From the NCBI GenBank assembly GCA_012517325.1, contig JAAYVF010000130.1:1-64000 (forward strand): 64,000 nt of DNA, in the 5' to 3' direction. The DNA is from Myxococcales bacterium (GTDB taxonomy: Bacteria > Lernaellota > Lernaellaia > Lernaellales > Lernaellaceae). The notes beneath the pieces are model-generated. The model had not been told where the DNA came from. It did no database searches and saw only the letters and a program-made list of their open reading frames with translations. Position 1 is the stretch's first letter, and the number at the start of each line of letters is the position of its first letter. Position numbers and translations under genes: made by a program. This document shows positions 25,663-34,433 of the stretch, in pieces.

Positions 25663-26640
25663 ATCGAGGATCAAACGTTCGAGGATCGCCCGCTCGTTGC
25701 TGCGGCCGTCCTTGAGCAGCAGGTCGAAACGCGCCAACGCCAAGAGACCGTCGCGCAACGCCTGCTGGCTGAACGTTTTGGCCTGCAGCAAAGTTTTCTT
25801 CGCCAACCACGGCGTCGTCCCCAAAGCGCGGGCGGCGTCGTTTTCATTTAACTTTTCTTTCAACAAAAGCCGCGCGGCGATCAATTGCCGCAAGCTGCGG
25901 CCCATCAGCGACAGCACCGCCAGCGGCGATTGTCCCTGGTCGATCATCTCCTTGACGATCCGCAGCGCCTCGGCCGTCCGCCGTTCGGTGATCAGGTCGA
26001 ACAACTCGTAAAAGGTCTGTTCCTTTACCGACGCCATCACCGCCGTCAAATCGTCGACCCGAACCGGCTTGCCCCCCGCGTGCAGAGCCGCCTTTTCCAG
26101 CTCGCGCGCCACGGCCGCCAGGTCGGTGCCGACGGCGTGAATCAGATACGCGCCCGCCTCGGCGTCCAACTCGACTTTCATTTCGCGGGCGATCGCCTGC
26201 ACCCACGGCCGCATCCGGTTTTCGTAAAGCCGTTCGAACTCCAGCACCAACCCGGATTTTTTCGCCAGCTTGGTCAGTTTGGCCCGGCCGTCGATTTTTT
26301 CGGCGAGCAGCACCAGGACGGTGAAATCGGCGGGCGATTCGAGGTAATCGGTCAACGCTTCCTGATCTTTCGCCTTGGCTTTGTGCCATTGATTGAGAAT
26401 AATCAGGCGATGTTTGGACATCATCGGCAGACTGTTGGCCAGCCGCGGCACGTCGGCCAGGTTATCGTCACCGACCTGAAACACGTCGGTGTTCAGATCG
26501 GCCATCGCGCCCAGCGGCACCGCCGCGGTGATTCGCCGGCGGGCAAGATCCAACTGATAGGATTGCGGCCCGGCCACCAGGTAGACCGGCTTCAGCCCTT
26601 CGGCCAGACTTTTTTCCAGCGCCTCGATCGACATGCTCAT
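25645..26640 (-). CDS. holA: DNA polymerase III subunit delta
   Basis: 331 residues, the usual delta length. The delta subunit opens the beta sliding clamp in the clamp loader. The N-terminal pattern of KPVYLVAGPQSYQLD and the block LPMMSKHRLIILNQW, then a helical second domain and a C-terminal collar domain (about 210-331), match the family; delta lacks a Walker A, as seen here. The start overlaps the lptE stop in ATGA, and lptE-holA adjacency is common in bacteria. The 3' end overlaps rpsT by 18 bases in convergent orientation. Confidence 0.92.
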   Translation of the reverse strand: MSMSIEALEKSLAEGLKPVYLVAGPQSYQLDLARRRITAAVPLGAMADLNTDVFQVGDDNLADVPRLANSLPMMSKHRLIILNQWHKAKAKDQEALTDYLESPADFTVLVLLAEKIDGRAKLTKLAKKSGLVLEFERLYENRMRPWVQAIAREMKVELDAEAGAYLIHAVGTDLAAVARELEKAALHAGGKPVRVDDLTAVMASVKEQTFYELFDLITERRTAEALRIVKEMIDQGQSPLAVLSLMGRSLRQLIAARLLLKEKLNENDAARALGTTPWLAKKTLLQAKTFSQQALRDGLLALARFDLLLKDGRSNERAILERLILDLCRRR

Positions 26641-27188
26641 TCAAACCCGTCGAAAATGCGGTCGTGAACATCGGCCGAAACTTCGCGCGCCAACCAGTCG
26701 ATCGCCGCCGTTTTGTTGGCCTCGCTTTCGAAAATATCGGCCACGGCGCGATACTCGCGGACCTTGACGAGGTTGTCGTCCGACCATAGCACGACTTGAT
26801 CGCGATCGATCAACCGGATCGACACCCGCAGTTGCGCCCGGTACTCGACGGCGTAATCGCTGGTCGAGAAGGAGATCGGCGCGGTTTTAAACTTGGTGAC
26901 CGTGCCCAGCAAAACGGCGTCGGCCTGGTCGGCGTCGGCCAGGCTGACCCACCCGCTTTCCGCGAAACGGCGGCGCAGTTCGTCGGTCAGCTTGGCTTCC
27001 AGCCCTGGTTCCATGGTGTCGTTTTTCAGAACGGGGATCGCCAAGCGCTTGATTTGCGGAGGCAAGTTATTGCCCGGGCGGGCCAGATGGTAACCGCACC
27101 CGGCCAGCAGGAGGCCGGCCGTGAAAGACAAGAGGACAATAAAGAAACGGGAACCGGCAAAACGCCGGTTCCCGTGGGGTTTATGCAA
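26637..27188 (-). CDS. lptE: LPS-assembly lipoprotein LptE
   Basis: About 183 residues. LptE plugs the LptD barrel that delivers LPS to the outer leaflet. The signal FFIVLLSFTAGLLLAGC and the mature GYHL start are typical, as is the pattern RLAIPVLKNDTMEPGLEAKLTDELRRRF of bacterial LptE/RlpB. The start is uncertain. A TTG at 27188 gives a basic n-region (HKPHGNRRFAGSR), but the codons fall in a hairpin that looks like the terminator of the gene upstream. A shorter start would leave only about 11 residues before the Cys. A start at 27317 would overlap the upstream gene by over 100 bases. The stop overlaps holA in ATGA. Confidence 0.88.
   Translation of the reverse strand: MHKPHGNRRFAGSRFFIVLLSFTAGLLLAGCGYHLARPGNNLPPQIKRLAIPVLKNDTMEPGLEAKLTDELRRRFAESGWVSLADADQADAVLLGTVTKFKTAPISFSTSDYAVEYRAQLRVSIRLIDRDQVVLWSDDNLVKVREYRAVADIFESEANKTAAIDWLAREVSADVHDRIFDGFE
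27141..27174 (-). terminator. Probable terminator overlapping the lptE signal-peptide region
   Basis: Perfect 11-base arms CGGGAACCGGC and GCCGGTTCCCG with a five-base loop, followed on the minus strand by TTTCTTTATT. It follows the secreted-protein gene that ends at 27206 but lies within the likely lptE reading frame. Confidence 0.7.
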
Positions 27189-27205
27189 CGTGACTGCCGA
27201 ACGGC

Positions 27206-27709
27206 TCACTGTTGTTGCGGTTTGAAGGGCTTCCAATCGACGGTGTTGTCCTTCATTTTCCAGATCACGACCGCTTCTTTGGTTTCGTTGTTTTCGACGT
27301 AATTGACGAGCCACCAAATCTCGCTCTTTTCGATGTTGAAGGGAGCGATCGGCTTGGTAAAGTAGGCGGTATCGTTGAATTCCTTCGCCGCGGTGTTCAT
27401 GATTTTGGAAAAATCCATACCGAGCTTTTTATCCTGGGAACGCTTGTAGACCACTTTTTCGTCGGTAACGACATAGACATCCATCAACGTGAATTTACCC
27501 TGCCAGACCGACACTTGATATTGCAGATTGTTCAGGCCGTTCGCGTCCCATTTGGCGGACACATAGTTCAGATTCATTCCGGCCGGACATTTGTGGTAGG
27601 TGCCGAAGGGAATTTTTTTCAGGCTGAAATCGCGGACCTCGGCCGAAGCCAGGCCAGCCAAGGAAATCGCCAGTGCCACGATGGTCAAGCATACAAAAAC
27701 TTTACGCAT
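27206..27709 (-). CDS. Secreted protein of unknown function
   Basis: 167 residues from the ATG at 27709, eight bases after GGGAG; a start two codons earlier is possible. A classical signal peptide (MRKVFVCLTIVALAISLAG..., cut near ASA) precedes a small beta-rich domain with many Lys, Asn and Trp (VWQGKFTLMDVYVV, SEIWWLVNYVE). It ends in a polar Gln-rich tail. I recognise no family. It should be periplasmic. A terminator follows. Confidence 0.65.
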   Translation of the reverse strand: MRKVFVCLTIVALAISLAGLASAEVRDFSLKKIPFGTYHKCPAGMNLNYVSAKWDANGLNNLQYQVSVWQGKFTLMDVYVVTDEKVVYKRSQDKKLGMDFSKIMNTAAKEFNDTAYFTKPIAPFNIEKSEIWWLVNYVENNETKEAVVIWKMKDNTVDWKPFKPQQQ

Positions 27710-27786
27710 TTCCATTCTCCCGCGGGCGTTTAACTTTTGATTTCTCGTGCCCGAACTTTCTAATGGAATTAGCCGCCGCTGTCAAC

Positions 27787-28761
27787 TCAATAATAGACGA
27801 TCAGCCCCGCCGCCGCGCCGCCGTGCGACATCTCCAGACGGGTCTCTTTCGACGCCCGGGGTATTTCCAACCGGTACTCGGTAGCAGAAGCAAATTGATA
27901 CCGGCCGACGAGAAAAACACCGACCCAATCGGTGATTCGCACGTCCAGGCCGACCTCGCCGCCATAGACGGCCAACCAGTCATGTCCGTTGACGGTCAAC
28001 TCGTCGTGCTTGAGCGGAATGGGGCTGTCGATGTCCTCGGGTTCCATCCGATAACTCAGGTAAATCGTGCCGCCGATCGCGCCGATGAACGGATTTACCC
28101 GGTAACGCGGTAGAATTTCGGCATAAACGCCGGCCAGCAGCGGCGTAGCAGTGGCCGTGTTGATCCGGCGATAGCTTGCGTAACCGAGCGCGGCATCCTG
28201 TTTGTAATAGCCCATCAGGTACCCCGACTGCAGGGAAACCGCGAGCCAGGGAATGGGGTGGTATTTGAACCCGAGCGTCCCGCCGTAAAGGTATCCGAAG
28301 GCGTCGAACGTTTCCTCGGCCAATGGATAGTAGAGGGTCGGCGCCAATTGAAAACTGGCCCGCCGGACGAACGGCTTAGGAGCCGATTCGGGTGTGGCGA
28401 CGACGACTTCCCCGCCCTCTTCCGCCTGCGGCGTTGCCGTCTCGGCGGGAGGAGCGGGTGGCTCGGCTTCGGTCGGAGCGGGCTCGGTCACCGTGATGAC
28501 CTCCGACGAATCATCCGACACCGGCGGTGTTTCTTCGCCGGGAAGTGCCGGCGGCTGGTCGGCCGGCGGCGTTTCCACGGGGGCGGGAGGCGGCGGCTGA
28601 TCGACCGGCAGCGGTGTCGTTTCCTCCTCGGGTGGCGGCGTCGCCTCGCCGCTTTCATCGCCCGAATCCTGGGCCCAGGCCGCCGAAAACAGGAGGGAAA
28701 TCGCCACCGCCAACAACAAGGCGAGCAACCGATTGGCTTTATCCGGCAAGCGTTGCGGCAC
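27787..28761 (-). CDS. Outer-membrane beta-barrel protein with Pro/Glu-rich linker
   Basis: 324 residues from GTG at 28761, which has GAGGGG six bases upstream; the longer ATG reading from 28794 overlaps the PHP gene. The signal peptide ends at AWA. Residues about 35-140 are a Pro/Glu/Thr-rich disordered linker that could cross peptidoglycan or reach the surface. The C-terminal half has beta-barrel features: YLYGGTLGFKYHP, YLMGYYK, FIGAIGGTIYLSYRM, and a final strand GGAAAGLIVYY with a terminal aromatic. It resembles an eight-stranded OmpA/OmpW-like barrel. The cargo is unknown. Confidence 0.65.
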   Translation of the reverse strand: MPQRLPDKANRLLALLLAVAISLLFSAAWAQDSGDESGEATPPPEEETTPLPVDQPPPPAPVETPPADQPPALPGEETPPVSDDSSEVITVTEPAPTEAEPPAPPAETATPQAEEGGEVVVATPESAPKPFVRRASFQLAPTLYYPLAEETFDAFGYLYGGTLGFKYHPIPWLAVSLQSGYLMGYYKQDAALGYASYRRINTATATPLLAGVYAEILPRYRVNPFIGAIGGTIYLSYRMEPEDIDSPIPLKHDELTVNGHDWLAVYGGEVGLDVRITDWVGVFLVGRYQFASATEYRLEIPRASKETRLEMSHGGAAAGLIVYY

Positions 28762-28790
28762 GTCGTTCCCCTCTTCCCGCCAGGGTTCGC

Positions 28791-29462
28791 TCAACCGAGC
28801 GGGATCTCGACCTGAAAAAATTTATGATCGTAATGCGGAATGATGGCCTTCGCCTTGATCGCCGCGACCAAAGACGCCGCATCGACAACTTGAGCCGGCA
28901 GGTTGGTCGAACATTTTCCCAACACCGAGACTTCATGGGCGTCGCTGCCGCCGCTCATCGCCAGGCCGAAATCGTTGGCGACCCGCATCAGATTTTGGAA
29001 ATAGCCGGTTTTCAACAACCCCTGCCGGTTGAGGTTGATCATGGTGCCGTTGAACAGTTCCAGGCCGTCGACGTGCGACGCCACCGATTCCACCTCGGGC
29101 AGGTGCGACACTTCGTATACTTTCGCTCGCTGGTTGACGAACGGATGCGCCCAGATCACGGCGGAGCGGTCGCGGCCGCCCAGGTCGCCGATTGAATTCA
29201 ATTTTTCGGGGATCGAGCGGAGAAAATCCTCGTCGGCCGAAAAGACCAGAAAATCGCCCTCGGCGGTGCGGATTTCCAAGCCGCAGACCACCGTGGTCGC
29301 CGGCAACAGCCGCCGCAATTCAAGGCAGCTTTCGATCGTGCCGAAATCGGTGATCGTGGCCAAGGTGCGCGGTTCGTTTTGCAGGAAGGCCGCGACATCG
29401 CTCACCGCGACTTTCGAGGTCGTCGAGCGATTGCTGTGAATGTGCAGATCGACCTGCGGCAT
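28791..29462 (-). CDS. PHP-domain metal-dependent phosphoesterase-like protein
   Basis: 223 residues. The PHP fold is used for phosphoester hydrolysis with a two- or three-metal site. Seen are DLHIHSNRS (motif I, H6 and H8 region), WAHPF with its His, and GGSDAHE at the C-terminal site. The motif-II position reads TDF where most PHP proteins have TDH, so one metal ligand is replaced by Phe. The enzyme may use fewer metals or may be altered in activity. It is seven bases downstream of the lipoprotein gene at 29470, which suggests an operon. Confidence 0.8.
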   Translation of the reverse strand: MPQVDLHIHSNRSTTSKVAVSDVAAFLQNEPRTLATITDFGTIESCLELRRLLPATTVVCGLEIRTAEGDFLVFSADEDFLRSIPEKLNSIGDLGGRDRSAVIWAHPFVNQRAKVYEVSHLPEVESVASHVDGLELFNGTMINLNRQGLLKTGYFQNLMRVANDFGLAMSGGSDAHEVSVLGKCSTNLPAQVVDAASLVAAIKAKAIIPHYDHKFFQVEIPLG

Positions 29463-29469
29463 GCGGTTT

Positions 29470-30081
29470 TTATCCCTGGAGTTGCGCCCTGGCCTTGGCG
29501 ACCAGGCCGCCGAAGTCCTCGATGCGCCAATTGCCGTCGATTCGGATCAATTTGACCTTGACCGTCGCCTCGGTCTTGCTGTCCTCGCCGAACGACATCG
29601 GATCGAGCGTGAGGTTATCGCCTTTAATGAGGTGAACCTTGATCGTCGCCTTGTCGCCATCGATTTCCGGCTGGCCGACGATCTCGGCCTTTTTCATCCG
29701 GATCAAGTCGAGGTAGGCGCAGATTTCGGTGTTGGCGTTACCGGTCAGAAACAGTTGGCGCAGCCGGGCGCGCGCTTCCTGGTAACGGCGCGCTTTAGCC
29801 GGATCTTTTTCCGGCGCGCGGTTGGCGGCCTGGAAATCCTGGTCGAGCGCCACATTCAACGCGGCGAAGAAGGCGAACAGGGCGCTTTCCGGCGCGCTTT
29901 GATCGGCGGGAATATCCGGCGCGGTGGCGGCGGGTTGGGCCGCGCCAGGGGCGGCGTTGGGAGCCGCGGCGTCCGCGGGCGCCGGCGACGCGCCGGCCGC
30001 CAGTTGCTCCGCCGTTTTTTTCTCACCACCGCAGGCGGCGACGACGACCACGAGAAACAAGACGATCCAGAGCCGTTTCAT
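29470..30081 (-). CDS. Lipoprotein of unknown function
   Basis: 203 residues. The signal sequence ends in VVVAAC, with Cys17 lipidated. An Ala/Pro-rich linker (about 25-65) joins a C-terminal domain (about 66-203) that resembles NTF2-like/DUF4878-type folds, with helices then strands ATIKVHLIKG and TEATVKVKLIRIDGNWRIEDFGG. The ending pattern of Trp-Arg-Ile-Asp/Glu is typical of that fold, but the assignment is inference. AAGGAAATTCC precedes the ATG. It heads the small operon with the PHP gene. Confidence 0.65.
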   Translation of the reverse strand: MKRLWIVLFLVVVVAACGGEKKTAEQLAAGASPAPADAAAPNAAPGAAQPAATAPDIPADQSAPESALFAFFAALNVALDQDFQAANRAPEKDPAKARRYQEARARLRQLFLTGNANTEICAYLDLIRMKKAEIVGQPEIDGDKATIKVHLIKGDNLTLDPMSFGEDSKTEATVKVKLIRIDGNWRIEDFGGLVAKARAQLQG

Positions 30082-30222
30082 GGAATTTCCTTTGCGTCAG
30101 CCCGTTCCGGCACGTTGTATTGCGATGCGTTGAAATCAATCACCGGTTCGTCCGCTCGTCAATAGCGCGCCGGCGACGGTCATTTTCGCATTTCGCGGGG
30201 AGCGCGACAATCGACCGGCCGC

Positions 30223-30822
30223 TTATTCGGCCGCGGCCAGGTCGCCCAGCTCAAAGGCCTTGGCGTTGGTCGCCCGGAATTTTTCCGGCACGGCTTCGAT
30301 GACGACCCGGCGCACGGCCTCCTTTTCCACCGGCAAAGAGCGGGCGTGCGTCATCGCGCCCATGAGTACGGCGTTAACCGCCATGGCGTTGCCGGCCTGT
30401 TCCGCCAGCGCGGTCGCGTCCAGGGCGATCACCCGGCCGACCGCTGCGCGCACCTGATCCAGTATTTTTTCCAGCGGCGGGTACTTGCCTTGGCCGATCG
30501 TCACCGTGAACGGCACGATGGGCCGGGTGTTGATCACCGCCACCGTCTTGCGCGAACAGTACGGCAAGGCCCGCAAGGCCTCGAGCGGCTCGAAGGCCAG
30601 CAGAATGTCGGCGTCGCCCCGGCCGATCAGCGGGCTCTTGGCCCCGCCGATCAAAACAGTGCTTTCGACCACACCGCCGCGTTGGCTCATGCCGTGCACC
30701 TCGGAGACCGTGACGGGCAGACCGGCCGCCAGGGCCGCTTCGCCGAGCAGCCGGCTGGCCGTCAGGCTGCCCTGCCCGCCCACGCCGCAGATGTAGACTC
30801 GCGTGTTGCCATCGGGTTTCAT
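30223..30822 (-). CDS. iorB: Indolepyruvate:ferredoxin oxidoreductase beta subunit (IorB)
   Basis: 199 residues, the usual IorB length. It is the pyruvate-ferredoxin-oxidoreductase gamma-type domain (GVGGQGSLTASRLLGEAALAAG near the N-terminus, SEVHGMSQRGG, then GRGDADILLAFEPLEALR). With IorA it oxidises aryl pyruvates, made by transamination of Trp, Phe and Tyr, to aryl-acyl-CoA and reduces ferredoxin. The ATG overlaps the iorA stop in ATGA, so the two subunits are translationally coupled. An in-frame extension above 30822 lies in iorA and is not real. Confidence 0.94.
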   Translation of the reverse strand: MKPDGNTRVYICGVGGQGSLTASRLLGEAALAAGLPVTVSEVHGMSQRGGVVESTVLIGGAKSPLIGRGDADILLAFEPLEALRALPYCSRKTVAVINTRPIVPFTVTIGQGKYPPLEKILDQVRAAVGRVIALDATALAEQAGNAMAVNAVLMGAMTHARSLPVEKEAVRRVVIEAVPEKFRATNAKAFELGDLAAAE

Positions 30823-33800
30823 GAGCTTGCCTCTTTCGTCAACAAGGACACCGGGACGATGGCGCCATTGGGGCAGACCTGGACGCAGGCGCCGCAGCCG
30901 TCGCAAAGAATCGGATTGATCTGAATCCGGCCGTTGTCCTGGTAAAACGCCGGACAACCGAAATTGTCGAGGCAATTGTGGCAAGCCGCGCAAAGCCCGC
31001 AGGCCAGGCAGCGGTCCGCCTCGCGCTTGGCGTCGGCCTCGCTGAGCGAGCCCTCCACCTCCGCGAAGCCGCCGACGGCTTCCGCTACCGGCAGCGACGG
31101 CGCATGGCGGCGCGGTTCCGGTGTCAAACCGACCGGTCGATAACGCGATTCGGCCAGCATGGACTCGCGATCGCGCCAGGCTTCGCGAACGACCTTTTCC
31201 GGCTGCTCGGCCAGCGCGCGGTCGATGCCGTACGCGGCGTATTTGCCCCATTGCAGGGCCGCCACGACGCTCGCCGGACCGGTGACGGCGTCGCCGCCGC
31301 CGAAGACGAACGGATCGGCGGTCGCGCCGGTTTGCGGATCGGCCTGTATCCGTCCCCAGCGATCGACCAGTTTTTCGCCAAGGCCGGTCAGGCTCTCGTC
31401 CGCCATCTGCCCGATCGCGGAAATCAACGTATCGGCCGTCAGAACGAACGTCTGGTCCGTCGGCTCGGGACGCGGCCGACCTGATTTGTCCGGAGCGCTC
31501 AATCTCATCCGGCGGCAAGTGACGGTCAGACGCGCGCCGTCGCGCGTGATTTTTTCGGGCGCGCCCAATTCGATCAAGCCGACGCCTTCCGCGATCGCGG
31601 CCGCGATCTCGGCGCCGATCGCCGGCATTTCCGCCCGCGTCCGACGATAAAGCACGGTCACACGCGACGCCCTCAGGCGAAGCGCCGTGCGCGCCGCGTC
31701 GATCGCGCTGTTGCCGCCGCCGACGACCACAACCTCACCGGCCAGTTGCGGCTTCCCGCCGCCATTCACTTCCCGTAAAAATTGCAGCGCGTCGCGCACG
31801 CCCGGCGAATCCTCGCCCGGTATGCCCAGTGCCGCGCCGCGTGGTTGACCGAGCGCCAGAAAAACCGCGGCATAGCCATCGCGCTTCAATCCGTCCAGAT
31901 TGAAATCGACGCCGAAGCGCGCGCCGTAGCGAAAACGTACGCCCAGATCGGCGAGCATGACCAGATCCTTGTTCAGTTCCTCGCGCGGCAGGCGGTATTC
32001 CGGGATGCCCCAGCGGCAAAGGCCGCCCGCTTCGCTTTCCGCCTCGAAAATCTCGACCTCATAACCGCGCCAACGCAGATCGAAGGCGCACGACAGGCCC
32101 GCCGGGCCGGCGCCGACGACCGCGACTTTCTTGCCTTTCCCGCGAATCGTTTCCTTGAGCTTGGCGACGTAGGCGGCGCGGTCGGCCGGCGTTTCCCGCT
32201 CCATCGCGAATCGCTTGAGCGCGTTGACGGCGATCGGCTCGTCGATGTCGCCGCGCACACAGACTGCCTCGCACGGATGGTTGCAAACGCGGCAGACGAC
32301 GTGCGGCAGGATCAGGCGCTGGCGGATCAGCGCGCGCGCCTCGGCGTAGCGCCCGGCGGCGATCTGCTCGACGTATCCCTGCACGCACAGGCCGAGCGGA
32401 CAGGCCGCCTCGCACGGCGGATGCTCCATCTTCGCCGGCGCGGACTCGGGGTATAGTTCCGGCGCGTCCGGCCCGGCGGCGACCCGCGCCAACCCGCGGG
32501 CCAACGCGTAATGCCGTTGCGGCAGCAGGTCGCATTGCAGGCCTTGCGCCTTGCGGCCGCAGACCATGCAGCGGTCGTGATCGATCGCGAATTTTTCCGC
32601 CTCTTTCTTTTTGCCCGACGATTTCTTCGCGAACAGCGGACAGGCGCTCCGCGAGATCAATACATTGGTTCCCGGTTGGCGGCGCAACGCGCGGATCGTT
32701 TCCAGGCTTTCCTTGAAGTGCGTCGGATCGATCACCTCGACCCGTTCGACGCCCGCCGCGCGCGCCAGCGCCGCGAGGTCCACCGCCAGTTCGCCCTGGC
32801 TGGACGTTCCCGGATGCGGCTGGTGACCGGTCATGCCCGTGGTGCCGTTGTCCATGATGATCAGCAGTAAATCGCGGTGTTGGTGCACCGAATTGATCAG
32901 GCCCGTCAGGCCGGAATGATAAAAGGTCGAATCGCCGAGGAAGGACACGACCGGCTTGTCCTGCGTCGCGGCGAATCCGCCGGAACTGCTGGCCGATGAT
33001 CCCATGCAGATGAAGTAGTCGCCCATGCCGATCGGCGGCGCGAAGCCGAGGGTGTAGCAGCCGATGTCCGACAGGTACAACGCCTCGTCGCCGACCGCCA
33101 GCTTGACCGCGTAATACGTGGCGCGGTGCGGGCAGCCGGGGCAGAGAATCGGCGGCCGTCCCGGCAGGCTGGTCGGATCGGCCGTCGTTTCACGGTCCCA
33201 ATCCAGCCCGAGGATCTGCGTCAGCGCCGCCGTCACTACGTCGGGACCCACCTCGCCGAGCAGTGAAAAATGGCCGCTTTCCTTGCCGAAAATCGGCACC
33301 AGCTTGCCGGCGCGGACGCAGGCCGAGCGCAGTTCATCCTCGAGAATCGGGTCCAGTTCCTCGACCACCAGCGCCCGCTCGATCTCCTTCACCCAATCCG
33401 CCAACCGCCGACGGGGAACCGGATAGGACGTGGCCAGTGCGAACACCCGGACCTGGGTTTCGACGCCCAGGCGCTTGATGACATCCTCGACGTAACAGGC
33501 CGAAACGCCGCCGGTCAGAATGCCCAGGCGGCCTTCGCCCCACTGCCGGTTGAGCGGCGAGGTTTCGAATTCCGCCTCGATTTTCCGCAGGTTTTCCTCG
33601 ACCACCGGATGGCGCAGTTTAGCCACCGCCGGCACCGGGGTGAACCGGCGCTTATCGGGCACGAAACCCAGGCGGGTTTTTTCCGGCGGCAGTTCGCCGA
33701 TTGCCACCGCCGCCCGTGTGTGGCTGACGCGGGTCGTGGTGCGCAGCAACACCGGCGTCTGATGCCGTTCCGACAAAACGAAAGCCTCCTGGACCAGCCG

Positions 33801-34247
33801 ATAGGCCTCTTCGGGCGTGGCCGGTTCGAGCATCGGCAATTTGCCGAGCCGGGCGTAATGGCGGTTGTCCTGTTCGTTCTGGCTGCTGTGACAACCGGGA
33901 TCGTCCGCCGTGACCAACACCAGGCCGCCGCGCACGCCGATGTAGGACAGCGTCATCAGGGGATCGGCGGCCACGTTGACCCCGACGTGTTTCATGGCGA
34001 CCAGCGTGCGGACGCCCGCGGCAGCCGCCGCGCCGGCCACTTCCAGCGCGACTTTTTCATTGACGGAGTATTCGAAGACGACGCCGGCGTCTCCGTGCAG
34101 CTTGGCGAAGGTGTCGCCGATTTCCGAACTGGGGGTGCCGGGATACGTGGACATGAAGCCGACGCCGGCTTCCAGCGCGCCGCGCACGATCGCTTCGTTT
34201 CCGAGCAGCAGCAGGCGGGTGTTTTGTGCGGTGACCAATGGGTGCAT
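30819..34247 (-). CDS. iorA: Indolepyruvate:ferredoxin oxidoreductase alpha subunit fused to GltD-like flavoprotein
   Basis: 1142 residues, about twice normal IorA. Residues about 1-560 are IorA: pyrimidine domain with MSTYPGTPSSEIGD and the ThDP domain with PILCPGCPHRATYYAVK, GDSTF and the Mg-binding GTTGMTGHQPHP. Residues about 605-695 are an alpha-helical Fer4 module (CEAACPLGLCVQGY, CRVCNHPCEAVC) of the kind found in glutamate synthase small subunit, and 705-1010 are its FAD/NAD(P)H domains (VAVVGAGPAGLSCAF, VVVGGGNSAIDAARTAL). The last 70 residues are the 2x[4Fe-4S] ferredoxin (CLACGLCAACHNC, CDGCGACVQVCP). The GltD-like part seems inserted between the ThDP domain and the ferredoxin. The start at 34247 has GGAGCCAAGGC upstream. 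The fusion could link aryl pyruvate oxidation to NAD(P)(H). Confidence 0.93.
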   Translation of the reverse strand: MHPLVTAQNTRLLLLGNEAIVRGALEAGVGFMSTYPGTPSSEIGDTFAKLHGDAGVVFEYSVNEKVALEVAGAAAAAGVRTLVAMKHVGVNVAADPLMTLSYIGVRGGLVLVTADDPGCHSSQNEQDNRHYARLGKLPMLEPATPEEAYRLVQEAFVLSERHQTPVLLRTTTRVSHTRAAVAIGELPPEKTRLGFVPDKRRFTPVPAVAKLRHPVVEENLRKIEAEFETSPLNRQWGEGRLGILTGGVSACYVEDVIKRLGVETQVRVFALATSYPVPRRRLADWVKEIERALVVEELDPILEDELRSACVRAGKLVPIFGKESGHFSLLGEVGPDVVTAALTQILGLDWDRETTADPTSLPGRPPILCPGCPHRATYYAVKLAVGDEALYLSDIGCYTLGFAPPIGMGDYFICMGSSASSSGGFAATQDKPVVSFLGDSTFYHSGLTGLINSVHQHRDLLLIIMDNGTTGMTGHQPHPGTSSQGELAVDLAALARAAGVERVEVIDPTHFKESLETIRALRRQPGTNVLISRSACPLFAKKSSGKKKEAEKFAIDHDRCMVCGRKAQGLQCDLLPQRHYALARGLARVAAGPDAPELYPESAPAKMEHPPCEAACPLGLCVQGYVEQIAAGRYAEARALIRQRLILPHVVCRVCNHPCEAVCVRGDIDEPIAVNALKRFAMERETPADRAAYVAKLKETIRGKGKKVAVVGAGPAGLSCAFDLRWRGYEVEIFEAESEAGGLCRWGIPEYRLPREELNKDLVMLADLGVRFRYGARFGVDFNLDGLKRDGYAAVFLALGQPRGAALGIPGEDSPGVRDALQFLREVNGGGKPQLAGEVVVVGGGNSAIDAARTALRLRASRVTVLYRRTRAEMPAIGAEIAAAIAEGVGLIELGAPEKITRDGARLTVTCRRMRLSAPDKSGRPRPEPTDQTFVLTADTLISAIGQMADESLTGLGEKLVDRWGRIQADPQTGATADPFVFGGGDAVTGPASVVAALQWGKYAAYGIDRALAEQPEKVVREAWRDRESMLAESRYRPVGLTPEPRRHAPSLPVAEAVGGFAEVEGSLSEADAKREADRCLACGLCAACHNCLDNFGCPAFYQDNGRIQINPILCDGCGACVQVCPNGAIVPVSLLTKEASS

Positions 34248-34346
34248 GCCTTGGCTCCTTCGACTTGGCGTCAGTCTAAAGAGAGCCGGCAAGCGGGTCA
34301 ACCAGAAGCGGCCGGCCGCGAAAAAACCTTTGAAAACCAGCGTTGG

Positions 34347-34375
34347 TTGACACCTCCGGTTCGCCTTCCTAAGAT
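34347..34375 (+). promoter_or_regulatory. Strong sigma70-like promoter before the Rossmann-protein gene
   Basis: Perfect TTGACA at 34347-34352, exact 17-base spacer, TAAGAT at 34370-34375. The region lies between divergent iorA and the gene at 34434. Confidence 0.75.
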
Positions 34376-34433
34376 GCCGTTGCTCCGTGTTTTTTGGCTA
34401 GTGAACGTCGACACACCTTCAGGAGAGAAGCCA

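Noticed and set aside
30823-31518. In-frame extension of iorB
   Set aside because: It lies in iorA; the ATGA overlap gives the real start.
33270-34433. Long in-frame extension upstream of the Rossmann gene
   Set aside because: It crosses the antisense of iorA; promoter, ribosome binding site and ATG at 34434 mark the real start.
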